Assembly: GCF_052116305.1 (NCBI RefSeq)
Contig: NZ_JBQKLI010000005.1
Span: 1-64,000 of the forward strand
Direction: 5' to 3'
DNA length: 64,000 bases
Source of the DNA: JBQKLI01 sp012798975
GTDB lineage: Bacteria > Bacillota > Clostridia > Tissierellales > Peptoniphilaceae
The notes beneath the pieces are model-generated. The model was not told the origin of the DNA, did no database searches, and worked only from the letters and a program-made list of their open reading frames with translations. Shown in pieces: positions 17,603-26,025 of this stretch; positions within the stretch are counted from its first letter, which is position 1; each line of letters opens with the position of its first letter. The position numbers and the translations under genes are program-made.

Positions 17603-18229
17603 ATGAGCGAAAAAGAGAGAATGATTGCAGGAAAACTTTATAATGCTGAAGACAAAGAGCTGAGAAAACGTTATGAAAAAGCTAGACGATACAGCTATGA
17701 ATTTAACCGGACAATGCCGGAGGAAATCGAAAAAAGAGAAAAACTTTTAGATGAATTATTAGGAAGCTATGGGGAAGATGTTACGATTACACCGCCTTTT
17801 CGATGCGATTATGGAAAACAGATCCATATCGGGGATCATTTCTTCGCAAACTATGACTGTATTATGCTCGATGTAGCAGAAATCCGTATCGGCGATAATG
17901 TGAATTTCGGACCTCGTGTAGGGCTCTATACAGCTGCTCATCCATTGGATCCGATGGTGCGCAGAAGAAAGCTTGAGTATGGAAAAGCGATCACCATAGA
18001 AGACGATGTATGGATCGGCGGAGATGTAGTAGTAAATCCCGGAATTACCATCGGCGAAGGTTCTATCATAGGTTCCGGCTCTGTAGTAACTCGAAGTATC
18101 CCGAAGAACGTAGTAGCGAAGGGCAACCCCTGCAGAGTGATTCGGGAAATAACAGAAGAAGACAAAAGGTATTGGAAAGCGCTGGAAGAAGAATACGATG
18201 AAGAGATAGAAAGGGAACAGTCCGAGTGA
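17603..18229 (+). CDS. Sugar O-acetyltransferase, maltose/galactoside acetyltransferase type
   Basis: 208 residues. The N-terminal Mac domain (SEKERMIAGKLYNAEDKEL) and the left-handed beta-helix built of hexapeptide repeats are both clear: IHIGDHFFANYDCIMLD, IGDNVNFGPRVGLYTAAH (with the catalytic His at the end), IEDDVWIGGDVVVNPGITIG. It transfers acetyl from acetyl-CoA to a sugar hydroxyl, usually in the cytoplasm as a trimer. The C-terminus carries an acidic helix extension (EEEYDEEIEREQ). It has AGAGGTATA ahead of its ATG and overlaps the following gene by 4 bases. Confidence 0.9.
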   Translation: MSEKERMIAGKLYNAEDKELRKRYEKARRYSYEFNRTMPEEIEKREKLLDELLGSYGEDVTITPPFRCDYGKQIHIGDHFFANYDCIMLDVAEIRIGDNVNFGPRVGLYTAAHPLDPMVRRRKLEYGKAITIEDDVWIGGDVVVNPGITIGEGSIIGSGSVVTRSIPKNVVAKGNPCRVIREITEEDKRYWKALEEEYDEEIEREQSE

Positions 18230-18720
18230 AAGCCTATGAGAGATGGTATGAAGGGATAGAACAGTATTTTAGAAAATGGGAGATGTTATTCGATCTTCTT
18301 GTATTTTTTAATACTTGGATACCGAGACTTGTTTATATTTCCTATCCGCTGCTCCTTTTGTTCTTGATCTTTACAAAAGATGAAAGGGCTGTAAAAGTAC
18401 TTCTTGTGCCTTTTGCAGCCTTTCTTTTTACAACGATCATCCGAAAAGTCAAAAATGAACCTAGACCCTATGAAAAATATACTATCCGCCCTTTGATTCC
18501 CAGAGAGAAAAAAGGAGAGTCTTTTCCCAGCCGCCATACATTATCGATTTTAATTATTGCTATGGCTTTTTTATACATAAATACAGCCTTGGGAATTCTT
18601 TTTCTGCTTCTGGGCGTACTCTTGGGGATAGTCCGGGTCGCCGCAGGAATCCACTTTCCAAGGGATGTTATCGCAGCAGCTCTTATAAGTTTGATATTCG
18701 GGCTGATCGGATTTTTCTAA
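18226..18720 (+). CDS. PAP2 superfamily membrane phosphatase
   Basis: 164 residues starting at GTG 18226, overlapping the previous stop as GTGA. The acid-phosphatase signature is present in three parts: KNEPRPYE (motif 1, near 84), PSRHTLS (motif 2, near 101) and AAGIHFPRDVIAA (motif 3, near 140). Four to five hydrophobic helices place it in the membrane. Likely substrates are lipid phosphates or undecaprenyl pyrophosphate. It ends the nrd-YyaL-YbaK-acetyltransferase series, with a terminator 35 bases on. Confidence 0.88.
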   Translation: MKAYERWYEGIEQYFRKWEMLFDLLVFFNTWIPRLVYISYPLLLLFLIFTKDERAVKVLLVPFAAFLFTTIIRKVKNEPRPYEKYTIRPLIPREKKGESFPSRHTLSILIIAMAFLYINTALGILFLLLGVLLGIVRVAAGIHFPRDVIAAALISLIFGLIGFF

Positions 18721-18754
18721 GAAGAGAAAGCGGTTATATGAAAAATAAAGACTA

Positions 18755-18786
18755 AAAAAAACAGGCTTCTAATAGCCTGTTTTTTA
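18755..18786. terminator. Rho-independent terminator
   Basis: ACAGGCT and AGCCTGT pair around tctaat, with a T run on the plus strand and a T run on the minus strand from the A tract, so it can end both the nrd-series transcript and the leftward rsgI transcript. A second GC-rich imperfect hairpin follows at about 18815-18860. Confidence 0.85.
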
Positions 18787-18882
18787 ATCGAAAAGTTATT
18801 CGTTTTTTAGGAGAAGAAAGGGTGTATAACTCCACACCCCCTTTCTCCGCTTTCACACTTCTTTTTAAATATTCTTCATTTT

Positions 18883-19872
18883 TTAATCGTCGTCATCGTC
18901 ATCGTCGTCATCATAATCGTCGTTATAGACCGGGGCTCTTCGAACAGGAGCTCTTTGTGCGGGAGCCTGTCTTCTAGGCTGAACTCGCTGAGGCTGGCGC
19001 TGAGGAAGGGGTTGAGGAGCAGGAGCGGCACGTCTTTGCTCTTCTTGACGGCGCTGTTCTTCCCTTTCGGCTCTTTCCCGCTCTTCCTGAGCTCTTCTTT
19101 CTTCCTCGGCTCTTCTTTCCGCTTCAACTCTTCTGATTTCTTCTCTTCTTTGAACGTCTGTATCTGTTTGATAATACTGTCCCCGTTGGCCTAAGATTTC
19201 ATTTTTTCTTTCTGGTGCAAAGAGAAGTGCATCTTCATCGGACCAAAGGGGAATTTCCCTTTCCCGAATCAAATCGGCACTTAAGGAATTGCCGGCGGAT
19301 TTTGATTTTTCATAATCCTCTAGGGTGCCGTTCATCAAAAGGATTCCGATCTTATTTGAATTGTTCTGAAGGGATGCCAACAGCCCTTGAATTTTAGAGA
19401 ATTCTTCCTGAGAATATGTGGAAGAAAGGATCAGATCCTGTATACCAAGGTTGTCTGCATACTCTATAAGAAGAGGAACAGCTTCTTCTAATGTTTTGCC
19501 GATAAAATCTTTTTCGCTGATCTGGCCTGACGGGTCATGGAAATATTTTATACGGCCGTCTTTTCGAAATTCCATCGTTAGGGGATGGGAAGCTGTTCCC
19601 ATTGCCATGGCAGCATAAGTCTGATTTCTCACCATGCTTGCAAAGACACCTGTAAATAGAAGTACAAACACGGCAGCGGCGGCGATATATCGCATAAAAG
19701 GAATAGTATTTTTCTGAGAGTAGGAAGACTGAAAGCGGTCTTCTTCTACATAATAGATCCGGTCTCCGATCTTCATATCCTTTTTTCTTTTTATTCGATG
19801 AACCCTGCCGCCTTCATCGAGAACGATAGCGTATTTTTCCGATAGTTCTAGTACAATTGCTTCATTATGCAT
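18883..19872 (-). CDS. rsgI: RsgI-type anti-sigma-I factor with low-complexity, poly-Asp extracellular tail
   Basis: 329 residues. The cytoplasmic N-terminus is an RsgI_N domain (EAIVLELSEKYAIVLDEGGR, then KIGDRIYYVEED). One transmembrane helix lies at about 60-80. An extracellular part of about 100 residues follows (FRKDGRIKYF, LEEAVPLLIEYADNLG). The tail is an R/E-rich, coiled-coil-like repeat (EERRAEEERRAQEERERAE), then a Pro/Gln/Arg stretch, ending in DDYD followed by nine aspartates. In Clostridium thermocellum, RsgI proteins carry carbohydrate-binding modules outside; none is recognisable here. The gene follows sigI by 4 bases. Confidence 0.85.
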   Translation of the reverse strand: MHNEAIVLELSEKYAIVLDEGGRVHRIKRKKDMKIGDRIYYVEEDRFQSSYSQKNTIPFMRYIAAAAVFVLLFTGVFASMVRNQTYAAMAMGTASHPLTMEFRKDGRIKYFHDPSGQISEKDFIGKTLEEAVPLLIEYADNLGIQDLILSSTYSQEEFSKIQGLLASLQNNSNKIGILLMNGTLEDYEKSKSAGNSLSADLIREREIPLWSDEDALLFAPERKNEILGQRGQYYQTDTDVQRREEIRRVEAERRAEEERRAQEERERAEREEQRRQEEQRRAAPAPQPLPQRQPQRVQPRRQAPAQRAPVRRAPVYNDDYDDDDDDDDD

Positions 19873-19876
19873 AGGT

Positions 19877-20500
19877 TCACCTCTTAATCCAAAGGATTAA
19901 TTGTTCATATTTCTTATAGAAAACAATAATGATGGACAGGATAAATACTTTGCTGCCTTTTATAATCTTTTCTGTAACATTTTGTTTTGTCGAGATCAGG
20001 CGGATCGGCAGCCGTTTTTTTTCGTAGATAAAACCGGTTACTTCGCCATCGCTGCTGGATTTTTCGGAAATATCAATGGCTCTTATGCGTGTATCACTAT
20101 GCTTTGGAGAGCTTTCCACTAGATGCTCAAAAGTGATGGAAAACTGCTGGAGCTCTTTTGCCCATTCTATGATTTCTTCTTTCAATGGATTGTCGTTTTC
20201 AGGATCTTCTCCGAGAAAGATTCCCTGCTCTTCCATTTCATCGATAGAGGCAACCCGCTTATCTTTTTGTTCTTTTTTTAGCTGATTATACAAACGGCTT
20301 TTGATCACAAGCTTGGCAAAGGGCAGAAAAGGCCCTTTGTCTAGTTCGTATCTGTGATAAGCCTCTTGAAAGGCTTCCATGGCGATGGACAAATACAGGT
20401 CGCTGTCTGCAGATACGTATTTCCCGGTAACATCGCTAGTGGATTTTATAATAAAACCGTAATGTTGTTTAATCAAATTATCCATATCATTATTGTTCAT
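19877..20500 (-). CDS. sigI: RNA polymerase sigma factor SigI family
   Basis: 207 residues. The region-2 part is visible in DSDLYLSIAMEAFQEAYHRYE, followed by FLPFAKLVIKSRLYNQLKKEQK. The C-terminal half holds the SigI-specific helix-turn-helix region, with VTEKIIKGSKVFILSIIIVFYKK at the end. Pairing with the downstream RsgI gene confirms the assignment. SigI controls heat-shock and wall genes in Bacillus and polysaccharide-responsive genes in cellulolytic clostridia. The start is preceded by AAAGGTGATCAA, a moderate site. It lies 30 bases after DUF4956 on the same strand and could be part of the VTC-DUF4956 transcript. Confidence 0.88.
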   Translation of the reverse strand: MNNNDMDNLIKQHYGFIIKSTSDVTGKYVSADSDLYLSIAMEAFQEAYHRYELDKGPFLPFAKLVIKSRLYNQLKKEQKDKRVASIDEMEEQGIFLGEDPENDNPLKEEIIEWAKELQQFSITFEHLVESSPKHSDTRIRAIDISEKSSSDGEVTGFIYEKKRLPIRLISTKQNVTEKIIKGSKVFILSIIIVFYKKYEQLILWIKR

Positions 20501-20530
20501 TTGATCACCTTTCTATTGAAAGACTCTCTT

Positions 20531-21208
20531 TTAAATGATTTCTGAACTTGGTGTTAATAGATTTACAGTATCTACCCCCGGAATTTCCTTTAATTTCATT
20601 GCTAATATAAGCTCTTCATGGCTTCTGGAATTTCCTTTGATTTCATAAACAAGTTCGAATGAGTCTTCTAATAAGTTTTGTGCTTTTAATTTTGATGCGC
20701 TGTTGTATTTCATTATTATATCAGATAATACAGTTACATTGGTTTGGCTTCCACGTACAACCAATAATAAATTTTCGCTTTTTTCGCTGTTATCTCCTGT
20801 TGCAATCATCAAAATACTGATGAGGATAGAACCTATAATACCAATTCCAAATGTTTGAGTAGAACAGATAACTCCGATAGCCATAGACCAGAATACAAAG
20901 CCCAAGTCCCTAGGGTCTTTCGTATTGGTACGGAATCGGACGATAGACAAAGAACCCATCATACCTAGAGAGAGTGCCACATTGTGTCGAATAATACTCA
21001 TTATAAGAGTAGTTACTAAGGCTAGCATTACCAATGTAATGTTGAACTTCACATCGTACACGATTAGGCTGTGGCTTTTTTTAAAGGTAATAAACATCAG
21101 TCCAGACAAAAGAAGAGCCATTCCTAAACTAAGAAAGATTGCCTCCAAACTGATGTCGGGAGCGTTTTCCATACCAGACTGTTGTAAAAATTGATCAATA
21201 TTCATCAT
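20531..21208 (-). CDS. DUF4956 membrane protein
   Basis: 225 residues. Three to four transmembrane helices occupy the first ~130 residues (LSLGMALLLSGLMFITF, LVMLALVTTLIMSII, GVICSTQTFGIGIIGSILISILM). The conserved SLGMMGSLSIVRFRTNTKDPRDLGFVFW-like core is at about 80-108. A soluble ACT-like domain follows. DUF4956 genes regularly accompany VTC-domain polyphosphate polymerases and sometimes CotH kinases; the molecular role is not established. The gene starts 17 bases after the VTC gene with AGAGGTG, so the two form one unit. No CotH gene is present in this copy. Confidence 0.85.
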   Translation of the reverse strand: MMNIDQFLQQSGMENAPDISLEAIFLSLGMALLLSGLMFITFKKSHSLIVYDVKFNITLVMLALVTTLIMSIIRHNVALSLGMMGSLSIVRFRTNTKDPRDLGFVFWSMAIGVICSTQTFGIGIIGSILISILMIATGDNSEKSENLLLVVRGSQTNVTVLSDIIMKYNSASKLKAQNLLEDSFELVYEIKGNSRSHEELILAMKLKEIPGVDTVNLLTPSSEII

Positions 21209-21225
21209 ACACCTCTTTTATATTT

Positions 21226-21945
21226 TTAGTAGTAAAATTCTTCTAATAAGGATCTGGAGGATCCGAATTTGCTGACTTTGCATTTTTCCAAATTACACTG
21301 GCTAAGGGCAAATTGTATTTGGCTGAAGAGAAATTTTTCGAATTTCACTTCAAGAATTGTTTTTCGAAGGGGCATTGCATACTGATAATTCGGTTCTTCC
21401 TGATAAAGATCTGTATTCATATGTGTATAGCGAAGACGGTTATCCAGAGTGATTCTCGTATTAAAGTTTGGATGGGTGAAGGCGCGTCTTGAGTATTCTA
21501 CAAGAGAAATGGGACGATAACCCATAGAATGGCCCAGCTCATAACCTAATTTTGCAGTAGGGGAGTTATACTTTAAAAGAGGCGAAAAATCTCCCTCTTG
21601 GATGCGTATTGCATCATCTTTCGTTATAATCACACTGTCTTTGACCTGATGGCCGTTTAATTTCCTTTTCAGTTCGAATTTTGCAGTTTCATCCTTCGTA
21701 TCATAGATACGGATTCTCATACGTTTCACGAATTCCTTCTTTTTCATCTTGCCGATATAGTCTTGATTGTCGATAGCATCGAAGTAGACACTTCGAACAC
21801 GGTATCCGTTATAACCGCCATAAGCATCCGGCACGAGTATTTTGTTTAATGCATCTAATAGATAGAGACGATCTTTTAAATCCACCATATATTTAAACTC
21901 TCGGCGGGATACGGTAATGGTCTCTTGATTTTGTAAAGCTTCCAT
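21226..21945 (-). CDS. VTC-domain polyphosphate polymerase family protein
   Basis: 239 residues. It begins with SRREFKYMVDLKDRLYL, the basic N-terminal strand of the VTC tunnel. It continues with NGYRVRSVYFDAIDNQDYIGK, KKEFVKRMRIRIYD and AKFELKRKLNG. Later come LVEYSRRAFTHPNFNTRITLDNRLRYT and TILEVKFEKFLF. These Arg/Lys-Glu alternations line the triphosphate tunnel in the yeast Vtc4 catalytic domain. Polyphosphate synthesis from ATP is the inferred role. Start chosen at 21945 with AGGAGGTTATT ahead. First gene of the run VTC, DUF4956, sigI, rsgI. Confidence 0.85.
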   Translation of the reverse strand: MEALQNQETITVSRREFKYMVDLKDRLYLLDALNKILVPDAYGGYNGYRVRSVYFDAIDNQDYIGKMKKKEFVKRMRIRIYDTKDETAKFELKRKLNGHQVKDSVIITKDDAIRIQEGDFSPLLKYNSPTAKLGYELGHSMGYRPISLVEYSRRAFTHPNFNTRITLDNRLRYTHMNTDLYQEEPNYQYAMPLRKTILEVKFEKFLFSQIQFALSQCNLEKCKVSKFGSSRSLLEEFYY

Positions 21946-22155
21946 AATAACCTCCTATGTAAATTAAATAGTTTGCCCTTCTACTACAATATACAAAGAC
22001 TCCTTTAGATTTCGGTACCTTTTTAGAAAAAAATTTATAAAAAGTTTACACAATAATCATAAATGTATAGAAATATAGAATAATTGTTAACTTTAGTTAA
22101 AGGAATTTATATTAGAATATACAGAAGGGTTGAAAGACAAGGTTGTTTATATAAA

Positions 22156-22278
22156 ATACCATTTAATAAAATGGTATAAAAATAAAACAAGAAAGTAGGA
22201 TAGATCAAGAAATATAAGATATACAGAGAGACCGGAAAAAAATACCACTTACAAAAAGGGTGCAAAAATGTAGTGGTA
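22156..22278. repeat. Two TACCA-type hairpins in a gene-free gap
   Basis: The 459-base gap 21946-22404 has no visible gene. It holds ATACCATTT/AAATGGTAT around AATA (22156-22177). It also holds a longer-loop hairpin with arms TACCACT-t-ACA (22243-22253) and TGT-AGTGGTA (22269-22278). The two share the TACCA arm start. Function unknown; regulatory RNA or protein-binding sites are both possible. Confidence 0.45.
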
Positions 22279-22340
22279 ATATCAAAAGAGGCAGGCTTGG
22301 AAAGGCAGTTCGAAGGACTTCATAAAAAAAACAAAAAAAG

Positions 22341-22371
22341 AACGGCTGTGATCTTGTTTTTCACAGCCGTT
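22341..22371 (-). terminator. Rho-independent terminator of the UPF0340 gene
   Basis: AACGGCTGTGA and TCACAGCCGTT form an 11-bp stem with a 9-base loop, followed on the minus strand by a T-rich tract. It lies about 30 bases after the stop at 22405. Confidence 0.9.
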
Positions 22372-22404
22372 TTATTCTTGATATTTCGTTATAAATAGCG
22401 AAGA

Positions 22405-22959
22405 TTATCTTATTTTGCCTGGATATTTAGCTCGTTCTCCACCGACAAGTTTTGGTCTCCATTTCATCGCAGTTACATGGGCTTTTCCGATTTCTTTAAT
22501 CTTCAAGCGCACTGGAATCTGCACATATCGAATATGCATTCCAATAGAAGTATCGCCAATATCAAGACCTGCATAAGCGCAGATATGTTCTACCATAACA
22601 GGATCTTCTGCATGTTCGTATGCAGCCACTGCACAAGCACCTCCTGCATGAAGATGAGGAATAACAGTAACCTCCTCTAGATGATATCGTCTGGCACATT
22701 CTCTTTCTACAACTAATGATCTATTGATATGCTCGCAGCCTTGGACTGCAAGATAAATTCCGCGTTCTTTTAAAATGGGCAAAATTGTTGAAACGATAGC
22801 TTCTCCAACTTCTTGACTGGAGTTTTTTCCGATTTTTGAACCAAGCACTTCGCTGGAGCTGGCACCTAGTACAAGAATATCATGTTCTCTTAAATCAGCT
22901 TCTTCTAATAATTCTTCTAGAGCAGCCGTAACTTGTTCTTTAATTTGATCCATAATCAT
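22405..22959 (-). CDS. TIGR01440/UPF0340 family protein (YwlG-like)
   Basis: 184 residues, the usual length for the family. It has the pattern LVLGASSSEVLGSKIGKNSS near 27-46, GIYLAVQGCEHINRSLVVE near 93-111, and HAGGACAVAAYEH plus AYAGLDIGDTSIGMHI further on. This is a conserved cytoplasmic protein of Firmicutes without an established function, sometimes found near ribose-5-phosphate isomerase or serine hydroxymethyltransferase genes; neither is nearby here. Single gene with GGGGGAAATG ahead of its start and its own terminator. Confidence 0.88.
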   Translation of the reverse strand: MIMDQIKEQVTAALEELLEEADLREHDILVLGASSSEVLGSKIGKNSSQEVGEAIVSTILPILKERGIYLAVQGCEHINRSLVVERECARRYHLEEVTVIPHLHAGGACAVAAYEHAEDPVMVEHICAYAGLDIGDTSIGMHIRYVQIPVRLKIKEIGKAHVTAMKWRPKLVGGERAKYPGKIR

Positions 22960-23163
22960 TTCCCCCTTTGTATAATTCTTCCTATCTTTAGTATAAACCC
23001 TATTGGCAAAATATAAAAGGATTTAAAACAACTTTTTTGTTTTTTTCAAGAGAAAAGAATGAGAGATTTTAGACGTTTCTCAAAAAAGAACAAAAAGATT
23101 ATAAAAAAATAGTATGAGAATAGTAAAAATATTGTATTTATTAAGAAAGGGGGAGTTAAAAAA

Positions 23164-23255
23164 AGAGTGTGAGAGATTAAAAAAAAAGAGTGTTAGAGTG
23201 GGGAGAGTGGAGAGGGGAGTTATGGAAGAAACATGGGGCGTGTTTCGTTTATCAT
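23164..23255 (+). repeat. GAGTG-rich dispersed repeat with hairpin, copy C
   Basis: GAGTG-type units (GAGTGTGAGAG, GAGTGTTAGAGTG, GAGAGTGGAGAG) are followed by a tail in which GAAACA and TGTTTC can pair (about 23228-23247). The tail matches 10560-10593. The surrounding 522-base gap (22960-23481) contains no gene that I can support; a further partial inverted copy (CTCTTCACTC units) lies near 23405-23435. Confidence 0.6.
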
Positions 23256-23460
23256 ATTAGAACAAAAAACTTAAGATCAGAGCCGGAAGAATCTAATGCT
23301 TCTTTTTAGAGTAATAAAAGAAAAAGAGATGTGAAAAATACTTGCTGTTATGGGACTGGAGGGCGGGGAGGTGTTCTTATTCTATGAAGAAAAAGCTGTG
23401 CTTTTTCCTCCAACTCTTCACTCTAAAACTCTTCACGCTTTTAGAAGGTTTTTTAAAATA

Positions 23461-23488
23461 AAAACGACACGGTTTCCCGTGTCATTTT
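23461..23488 (-). terminator. Rho-independent terminator of the OPT/PqqD operon
   Basis: On the minus strand TGACACGG, loop GAAA, CCGTGTCG followed by TTTT. The stem includes the stop codon of the PqqD-like gene. Confidence 0.85.
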
Positions 23489-23817
23489 AAATCGATATAA
23501 TGTACCTTTTGTAATGTTTTTATAAATTCAGATAATCTTGGATAAAGGGGTTCGGCTTCTTCACCGAATTGTTCTTTTACTTTTTGGCCGATATCGTAGA
23601 TAGACGTTTTTCCATCGATATGAGTCCAGATAAAAGAACCTAAAGGATCTAATTGAATCTTTGACTGAACAGGTTTTTTTAAAAATTTCTGTCCAAATCG
23701 GTTGAAGATTCCTTTGTTTTCCACAAGAATAGTTACATTGCCCTTCTCTTCCATGGAAGGGTGAAGCTTTTCCGGTACTAAATCCAAGAGGTTTTGTCCC
23801 TTACGGTCTTTTCTCAT
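23482..23817 (-). CDS. PqqD-like peptide-binding protein
   Basis: 111 residues. The C-terminal two thirds have the PqqD (PF05402) winged-helix pattern: KIQLDPLGSFIWTHIDGK followed by SIYDIGQKVKEQFGEEAEPLYPRLSEFIKTL. PqqD and RRE domains bind precursor peptides, but there is no radical SAM partner or precursor nearby. It overlaps the OPT transporter gene by 17 bases and shares its terminator, so it probably serves the transporter, perhaps as a peptide-binding or accessory subunit. That role is inferred from position only. Confidence 0.75.
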   Translation of the reverse strand: MRKDRKGQNLLDLVPEKLHPSMEEKGNVTILVENKGIFNRFGQKFLKKPVQSKIQLDPLGSFIWTHIDGKTSIYDIGQKVKEQFGEEAEPLYPRLSEFIKTLQKVHYIDLK

Positions 23818-25723
23818 ATTTCTTATTCACTACGAAAACAAGATAAGCAGTAAGAAGAGCAAAGAAGATCAATCCTCCCAAGTTGCCAAGATTGATGCCG
23901 GCTCCTGTCTGAAGATTGATTACATCTGCTAACGTTCCATTCGCAAATGGAATAATTGCAAAGACAGCCAAAAGGATTCCGATTAAGCCTTCTCCGGCAA
24001 TTAAACCGGATGTAAACAAGATACCTGTAGTAGTTGCCTCTGTTTTTTCTTCTTCTGACTTATGTTTTTTCTTATCTACATAAAGACGAACAAGCCCTCC
24101 GACCATGATACCTGATGTTAGATGGAATGGAAGGTATAAACCTACTGCAAAAGGAAGTACTGGAATTCTTAAGATTTCAGCTAATACTGCAATAGCAACT
24201 CCTGCAAGAACGAGAAGCCATGGAAGGTTTCCGTTCATAACTCCTTCTACTACAAGCTTCATTAAGATTGCTTGAGGTGCTGGAAGTTCTGGAGAACCAT
24301 ATCCCCAAGACTCGTTTAACAGCCATAATACGAATCCGATAACGATTGCAGAAGCGAATACTCCGATAAGCTCCCCGATTTGCTGGCGGTAAGGTGTAGC
24401 ACCTACAATATAACCTGTTTTTAAATCCTGAGAAGTATCTCCGGCGATAGCAGCGATAATACAGATAATAGATCCGATACCGATAGCCGCCATCATCCCT
24501 TCACGTCCTACTTGTCCGCTCCACTTAAGAAGGATTGTAGAGAACAGAAGTGTTGCAATAGCCATACCGGAAACAGGGTTGTTGGAACTTCCGATCAAAC
24601 CAACCATTCTAGAAGAAACTGTCGCAAAGAAGAAACCGAATAGTACAATTAATGCTGCACTTAAAAGGCTTACAGGTACTTGAGGAATCAGCCAAATAAG
24701 AATAATCATTGCTACAACTCCGATTCCTACAAAAGGAAGAGGAAGATCTTTGTCTGTACGAAGAGTATTTGCTGTTCCTGAACCGCTTCCGTAAGCTTTT
24801 ATGGCATCGCGGAAACTGCTGAAAATCATAGGAAGAGATTTGATAAGGGAAATAATACCTCCTGCAGCTACGGCTCCAGCGCCGATATAACGGATATAGC
24901 TTCCCCAAATGCCCCAGCTGTCCATAGATGAAATAGGATCCGTTCCAGGGAATAATACAGCATCGCCTCCGAAGAACGCGATTAAAGGCATAAGAACGAA
25001 CCATCCTAAAATACCGCCAGTGAACATATAAGAAGATATTCTAGGTCCGGTAATATAACCTACTCCAAGAAGTGCTGGAAGTACGTCCATACCTACACCT
25101 GTTCCTCTCATTGTATTGTTGGAGATTTCATAGTGAACTTCACTAGGGAACAGTTTTAAACCATCTGCTATAAATTTATAGACGGCAGCGATTCCAAGTC
25201 CTTTGAAGACAGTAGAAGCTTTTGCTCCTCCAGATTCGCCGGCTAAAAGGACTTCAGCACAGGCTGTTCCTTCAGGATAAGGAAGCACACCGTGTTCTTG
25301 AACGATAAGTGCGTTTCGTAGAGGAATCATAAATAATATTCCTAGAACCCCGCCGATAATAGAGATGATAAAAATAGATAGAATGGAAGGTGTTCCCATG
25401 TCCCATTCATTGAACCAAATAAATAATGCAGGTAATGTAAAAATAGCACCTGCAGCTAAAGATTCACCTGCGGAACCGATTGTTTGAGCCATGTTGTTTT
25501 CAAGTACAGAGTTTCGTTTTAAGATAAAACGGATCACTCCCATAGAGATTACAGCTGCTGGGATAGAGGCAGAGATAGTAAGTCCAACTCTAAGACCCAG
25601 ATAAGCATTGGCAGCTCCGAAAACAATCGCCAAAATAGCACCCATAATGATAGATGTTGCATTTAACTCATTGGGGTTTTGATCGGCAGGTATAAAAGGT
25701 TTGAAACCTTCATTGTTTTTCAT
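23801..25723 (-). CDS. OPT family oligopeptide transporter
   Basis: 640 residues from ATG 25723, chosen because GAAAGGAGCAATT precedes it; longer readings start without a ribosome site. About 14-16 hydrophobic helices cover the length. Family marks include LPYPEGTACAEVLLAGE near 165-181, GSSNNPVSGMAIATLL near 375-390, and AGDTSQDLKTGYIVGATPYRQQIGELIG near 430-457. Bacterial OPT proteins import small peptides with protons. It is the first gene of a two-gene unit with the PqqD-like protein. Confidence 0.93.
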   Translation of the reverse strand: MKNNEGFKPFIPADQNPNELNATSIIMGAILAIVFGAANAYLGLRVGLTISASIPAAVISMGVIRFILKRNSVLENNMAQTIGSAGESLAAGAIFTLPALFIWFNEWDMGTPSILSIFIISIIGGVLGILFMIPLRNALIVQEHGVLPYPEGTACAEVLLAGESGGAKASTVFKGLGIAAVYKFIADGLKLFPSEVHYEISNNTMRGTGVGMDVLPALLGVGYITGPRISSYMFTGGILGWFVLMPLIAFFGGDAVLFPGTDPISSMDSWGIWGSYIRYIGAGAVAAGGIISLIKSLPMIFSSFRDAIKAYGSGSGTANTLRTDKDLPLPFVGIGVVAMIILIWLIPQVPVSLLSAALIVLFGFFFATVSSRMVGLIGSSNNPVSGMAIATLLFSTILLKWSGQVGREGMMAAIGIGSIICIIAAIAGDTSQDLKTGYIVGATPYRQQIGELIGVFASAIVIGFVLWLLNESWGYGSPELPAPQAILMKLVVEGVMNGNLPWLLVLAGVAIAVLAEILRIPVLPFAVGLYLPFHLTSGIMVGGLVRLYVDKKKHKSEEEKTEATTTGILFTSGLIAGEGLIGILLAVFAIIPFANGTLADVINLQTGAGINLGNLGGLIFFALLTAYLVFVVNKKYEKRP

Positions 25724-25977
25724 AATTGCTCCTTTCAAAAAAGGATACAAAATATCGATAATTTCAGATTTAGTATAGCATAAGAAAGGCATTTTTACCA
25801 AAGAATGATGGTTATAAGTGCATATTTTTCTGTTTGAAAAAATGGTACTTAAGGGAAGTAAAAAAGGGATGGCTGTAATCTCCTGTTTTTAAGTGATAAA
25901 GGGATTCAAAGACAATTTTGATTGAAATTTCAGAAATTGGTATTATATTGCATTTTTTTAATGGTTCAAGCATTAAA

Positions 25978-26002
25978 AGAGACCCTCGTTGTGAGGATCT
26001 CT
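25978..26002 (-). terminator. Terminator of the ribose operon
   Basis: AGAGACCCTC and GAGGATCTCT pair with one mismatch around a 5-base loop, followed on the minus strand by TTTTAAT. It lies about 24 bases beyond rbsB. The T tract is short, so termination may be partial. Confidence 0.7.
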
Positions 26003-26025
26003 CAAGGTATTATAATTTTAATTTC

